The notes under the pieces are model-generated. The model did no database searches. It had not been told where the DNA came from and saw nothing but the letters and a program-made list of their open reading frames with translations. Shown one piece after another: positions 60,888 to 64,000 of a stretch of DNA of 64,000 nt (its first letter is position 1; every line of letters begins with the position of its first letter). This DNA is from Actinopolyspora lacussalsi subsp. righensis (GTDB lineage: Bacteria > Actinomycetota > Actinomycetes > Mycobacteriales > Pseudonocardiaceae), in assembly GCF_900116555.1 (NCBI RefSeq), contig NZ_FPAT01000004.1:186001-250000 (forward strand), written 5' to 3'. Both the position numbers and the translations under genes were made by a program.

Positions 60888-62072
60888 TCACAGCGCGGAC
60901 ATGTCCTGCCACTGGTCCCAGCTCAGCATCCAGTCGTAGACCGCGTACTTCGCGGGCATGTCGGTTCCGGAGCCGCTGACCTCCACCGGATCCCCGATCA
61001 TCGCGCTGTCGAAGTAGTCCTTCGCGTCGGCGTTGGTGAGATTCACGCAACCGTGGGAAGTGTTGCGGCTGCCGATGTTGGCACGGTTCTGCTCGTTCTC
61101 GTGGATGAACTCACCGTGGTTGGAGATGCGCACGGCCCACTTCTTCTTCACATCGGTGTAGCCGTACTTCGGGTTGTCCATGATCTCGACCGGGTGCTTG
61201 GCCATGACCATGTAGGTGCCGTCGTGGGTGTGCCGGTCCGGGACCGAGTCGAGGCCGTAGCTGGCCGGGTAGCTGGCGATCCGCTCACCGTCGCGGATCA
61301 CCCGCAGCCGGTGCCCCCGCACGTCGGCCTTGACGACCTGCGACCTGCCGATCTCGAACTCGGTCGTCAGGTCGGCCTTGCCGTACTTGCCGCCGCCGTA
61401 GTCGAGACCGTAGAGCGGGGCGTCCACCTTGACCGTGGTGTGGGCGGGCCAGTACTCCTTGGGGCGCCAGTCGACCTGCTTGTCGTTCAACCAGGCCCAC
61501 GAGCCCTCGACGTCCTCGGACGGATCGACGCTCAGCGCACGCTGCACCTCGGCCTTGTTCTCCACCGGAGCGTCGAACTTGATGCTGATCGGCATCGCGA
61601 TACCGACGGTCTTGTCGTCGATCGGATTGATCGTGGCGCGCACCACACTTCGCGGGTCGACCGTACGGAAACCGCCGCCGACCCGAGAGCTCTGCCCACC
61701 GGAACCGACCGCTTCGCCGGACCACTCGTAGGTCTTGCCATAGCCCAACGGCTCGGTGACCTTCCAGACCGAGTCGTTGTTCACCAGCTTGCCCTCGACT
61801 TCTTCACCCGAAGAGTTGACCAGAGAAACGTCACGCAACTTCCCGTGATCAGCCGATACCTTGATCGAGTCCTTGGGGTTGACCCCGGTCGCGCCGTCGG
61901 TGGGTCGCAATGACACTTGCGGCTCCGGCGCGGAGCTCTGCGCGTCGCCTCCGGAGCCCGCGACATTCGCCGCACCGCCGCCACAGCCCGAGAGCAGCAA
62001 CAACGCCGCCGTCACGACACCGAGCGCGCCCTTCGACGAATACTCACGCGAACCGTTTCCCCTAGTGGACAC
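60888..62072 (-). CDS. L,D-transpeptidase lipoprotein
   Basis: 394 residues from GTG 62072. Lipoprotein signal (LGVVTAALLLLSGCGGG), two Ig-like domains, then a YkuD L,D-transpeptidase catalytic domain with SHGCVNLTNADAKDYFDSA (catalytic Cys) and HEN...NQNR-type loop (FIHENEQNRANIGSRNTSHG). These enzymes form 3-3 peptidoglycan crosslinks. It is the counterpart of LdtMt5/LprQ (Rv0483), whose neighbour is also an SDR. Confidence 0.93.
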   Translation of the reverse strand: MSTRGNGSREYSSKGALGVVTAALLLLSGCGGGAANVAGSGGDAQSSAPEPQVSLRPTDGATGVNPKDSIKVSADHGKLRDVSLVNSSGEEVEGKLVNNDSVWKVTEPLGYGKTYEWSGEAVGSGGQSSRVGGGFRTVDPRSVVRATINPIDDKTVGIAMPISIKFDAPVENKAEVQRALSVDPSEDVEGSWAWLNDKQVDWRPKEYWPAHTTVKVDAPLYGLDYGGGKYGKADLTTEFEIGRSQVVKADVRGHRLRVIRDGERIASYPASYGLDSVPDRHTHDGTYMVMAKHPVEIMDNPKYGYTDVKKKWAVRISNHGEFIHENEQNRANIGSRNTSHGCVNLTNADAKDYFDSAMIGDPVEVSGSGTDMPAKYAVYDWMLSWDQWQDMSAL

Positions 62073-62226
62073 TCCTACCTCGATCCATCGCGAATGGACA
62101 TGTGTTCCGCTTCTCGTTCCCTGGGACGCCTGGTTGCCTCCCCAGGATGCCCGCGCGGCACAGTGTGCTGCATCACACTGTCCCCGTATCGGGCGAAACA
62201 CATCTCGCGTACGGGAGAATCGTAAC

Positions 62227-63006
62227 GTGAGCACAGAGTCGACAGCGGGAACGAGTAACCGATCCGTCATCACCAGTGATCGAAATGTGGCAGTGATCAC
62301 CGGCGCGAGTTCCGGGATCGGAGCGGCCACCGCGCGCAGCCTGGCGAACGAGGGGTTCCACGTGATCCTGGGCGCACGGCGCGTGGAGCGGCTCCGCGAA
62401 CTGGCCGCGGAGACAGGCGGCACCGCCCTGCCGCTCGACGTCACCGACGAGGACTCGGTGAACTCCTTCGTCGAACAGGTACCCACCTGCAGGATCCTCG
62501 TCAACAACGCGGGCGGCGCGAAGGGATCGGCCCCGGTCGCGGAGGCCGACGAGAACGACTGGCGCTGGATGTGGGAAACGAACGTACTGGGAACGCTCCG
62601 ACTCACCAAGGCGCTGCTGCCCAAGCTCGTCGCCTCGGAGAACGGGCACGTGATCACGGTGACCTCGGTGGCGGCGCTGGAGGTCTACGACAACGGTTCG
62701 GGCTACACCTCGGCCAAGCACGCCGAGGCCGCGCTGCACCGCACCCTGCGCGGTGAGCACCTCGGCGAGCCGGTCCGGTTCACGGAGGTGGCCCCGGGAC
62801 TCGTGGAAACCGAGTTCTCCGAGGTGCGGTATCACGGCGACACCGAACGGGCGAAAGCCGTGTACCGCGGCCTGACACCGCTCGTCGCCGACGACGTGGC
62901 CGACGTGATCACTTTCGCGGCGACGCGACCGGCACACGTCAACCTCGACCAGATCGTGGTGAAGCCGAGAGACCAGGCATCGGCCACGCGTGCCCACCGC
63001 ACCTGA
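62227..63006 (+). CDS. SDR-family oxidoreductase
   Basis: 259 residues from GTG 62227 (GGGAGAATCGTAAC upstream). The cofactor loop is TGASSGIGAATARSLANEG, NNAG follows near residue 95, and the Tyr/Lys pair is in GSGYTSAKHAEAALH. Similar to Rv0484c, divergently placed next to the L,D-transpeptidase. Substrate unknown. Confidence 0.92.
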   Translation: MSTESTAGTSNRSVITSDRNVAVITGASSGIGAATARSLANEGFHVILGARRVERLRELAAETGGTALPLDVTDEDSVNSFVEQVPTCRILVNNAGGAKGSAPVAEADENDWRWMWETNVLGTLRLTKALLPKLVASENGHVITVTSVAALEVYDNGSGYTSAKHAEAALHRTLRGEHLGEPVRFTEVAPGLVETEFSEVRYHGDTERAKAVYRGLTPLVADDVADVITFAATRPAHVNLDQIVVKPRDQASATRAHRT

Positions 63007-63047
63007 ACCGGGAGGAAGTCGGCTGCCCGGTTTGCCGAGGTGATCAC

Positions 63048-63169
63048 TTGGCGGAACCTCTCGCACGGCTCTCGCTCCGGGAGGCCCGACATCGGGTAGC
63101 GACCTACACAACGTCGGGCCTTCCTCGCGAGAGCCGCACCCGAGAACCCGCGGCGGTGCCGACCGCGAG
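63048..63169 (-). repeat. long-hairpin interspersed repeat, copy D
   Basis: Reverse-oriented copy. GGCTCTCGC (63067-63075) pairs with GCGAGAGCC (63127-63135), GGCCCGAC (63083-63090) with GTCGGGCC (63113-63120), and the tip is GTAGCGACCTAC. It sits between convergent genes. Confidence 0.85.
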
Positions 63170-63330
63170 GGTGGTGGGAGTGCCGCACGGGAACGCCGAA
63201 GAGCTGTGGACGAGCCTGCGAGGCGTCCACTCCGGTTACGTTCGGTCGAGCAGGATTTCGGGCAAACCGAACTTCCTGAGCTCCCACGAAGGTGTGAACT
63301 GGGAGGCTCGACGTGCTGGCGCGCAAGGCT

Positions 63331-64000
63331 TCAGCGGGCGGGTCGGTCGTGGGCGCGCAGTCTGCGGAACGTGACCGCCAGCTTCACGTCCAGTTCGGCG
63401 AGCACATCGGCTATCGGGCAGGCGAATCCGGTACGGCCGTCCGCACTGCCGGCGGTGTGCAGGCCGACCACTCCGCCCTCGCCGTTCACCACCACGGCCC
63501 CCGCGTCACCGGCACCGGTGAACGGTTTCTCGCGGGCGGTGACCACTCTGAGCTGCTCACGGCTGGTCCGAACACCCAGCGCGTCACCGTGGTCGATCCG
63601 TAGCGTGGCGTCGGTGGAAGCCACCGAACCCCGCGTGAGTCCGGTGCCGAACCCGCTCTTGCGCACCGTGTCCCCGACCGCCGCGACCCCCTGACCGGTG
63701 ACCGACCCCACCCCCGGGATCATGCGACAGCAGTCGAACGCTTCGTCGATCATGACCGCCGCCGCGTCCACCCTCCCGGACAACGCCGCGCGAGAGAGCT
63801 CGGCGTAGCAACGGCCGGTCTGCGGATCCAGCATCGCGTCGCCCACCGACCAGGCATCGTCCATGCAGGCCACGTCGAAAGTGGTCAGTCCCATGGTGAG
63901 CACGGCCGAGCCTCGTCCGGCCACGAGGGTGCCCAGGGTTCCGATCCGCCGGTACTCGCCCTCGCCCCGGTACTGCTCCCGGCCCCGGTACCGGTCTTCG
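63331..64000 (-). CDS. trypsin-fold-like protein, catalytic Ser absent (partial)
   Basis: The visible 223 codons are the C-terminal part of a protein that begins beyond the window. The chymotrypsin-like barrel elements are seen: GTLGTLVAGRG, DVRK-free strand VRKSGFGTGLTRG, and the end block AGDAGAVVVNGEGGVVGLHT. The last aligns with the GDSG motif of S1 proteases with the nucleophile Ser replaced by Ala, and no classical His is found in the visible part. It may be a non-catalytic homologue. Confidence 0.6.
   Translation of the reverse strand, partial: EDRYRGREQYRGEGEYRRIGTLGTLVAGRGSAVLTMGLTTFDVACMDDAWSVGDAMLDPQTGRCYAELSRAALSGRVDAAAVMIDEAFDCCRMIPGVGSVTGQGVAAVGDTVRKSGFGTGLTRGSVASTDATLRIDHGDALGVRTSREQLRVVTAREKPFTGAGDAGAVVVNGEGGVVGLHTAGSADGRTGFACPIADVLAELDVKLAVTFRRLRAHDRPAR

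Noticed and set aside
1-64000. tRNA, rRNA and transposase genes
   Set aside because: I saw no cloverleaf-like sequence with conserved T-loop, no rRNA-like sequence and no transposase frame. An automated tRNA search would be decisive for tRNAs.

Overview
The window is high-GC actinobacterial DNA. Several things point to the Pseudonocardiaceae/Actinopolyspora group: many GTG starts, ATGA/GTGA gene overlaps, XRE-DUF397 pairs, BldC and BldN regulators, a mycothiol gene (mshA) and a SenX3-RegX3 pair. The genus is an inference from gene content; there is no rRNA in the window, and I saw no tRNA gene.

Left third (1-17 kb) is an accessory region. It opens with a divergent XRE-TPR regulator facing a small Cys-rich protein and a MoaA-like radical SAM protein fused in frame to a CYTH (triphosphate tunnel) domain. 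Four type I-E-like CRISPR arrays follow (3.7, 5.6, 10.25 and 12.4 kb), all on the + strand and each behind the same ~55-nt leader, with no cas gene in the window. Between the arrays lie a HTH antitoxin-like gene with a frameshifted toxin-like partner, a membrane dipeptidase, an Rrf2-controlled SDR/SnoaL stress module, and a DddA-like (SCP1.201) deaminase toxin with its Imm1 immunity gene. A duplicated hairpin+DUF397 block sits beside the arrays, the second copy still with its XRE partner. Next comes a compact operon of small paralogous hypothetical proteins (13.9-15.6 kb), then two more hypotheticals.

Middle (17-39.5 kb) is conserved chromosome. It holds DUF4229, bldC, a MinD/EspI-like ATPase, the system II cytochrome c maturation cluster (ccsB, resB, ccdA, a TlpA-like lipoprotein), a phosphatase and hemL, membrane proteins, then hemB, cobA-hemD, hemC, hemA and rex with a Rex operator, a glutaredoxin-like protein, the sigma factor bldN and a HAD-IB phosphatase. 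Tight overlaps make hemB-rex a haem-synthesis unit under redox control.

Right (39.6-47.4 kb) is a lineage-specific insert: a HTH membrane protein, two secreted peptidoglycan-binding proteins (one with a CHAP domain), a PAS-GGDEF-EAL protein and three consecutive GAF-ANTAR regulators. From 47.4 kb to the end the conserved order resumes: acyltransferase, epimerase, proC, sugar-phosphate isomerase, a Pro/Ser-rich membrane protein, ppx, regX3-senX3, gpm, a YbjN protein, mshA, an L,D-transpeptidase lipoprotein and an SDR. This order (read right to left) matches what I know of Mycobacterium tuberculosis Rv0483-Rv0530, with insertions. The last gene is a partial trypsin-fold-like protein lacking the catalytic serine.

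Two families of interspersed palindromic elements run through the intergenic gaps: a short TTTCTCGCGAAA hairpin that behaves like a terminator, and a ~120-bp long-hairpin element present in at least four copies.
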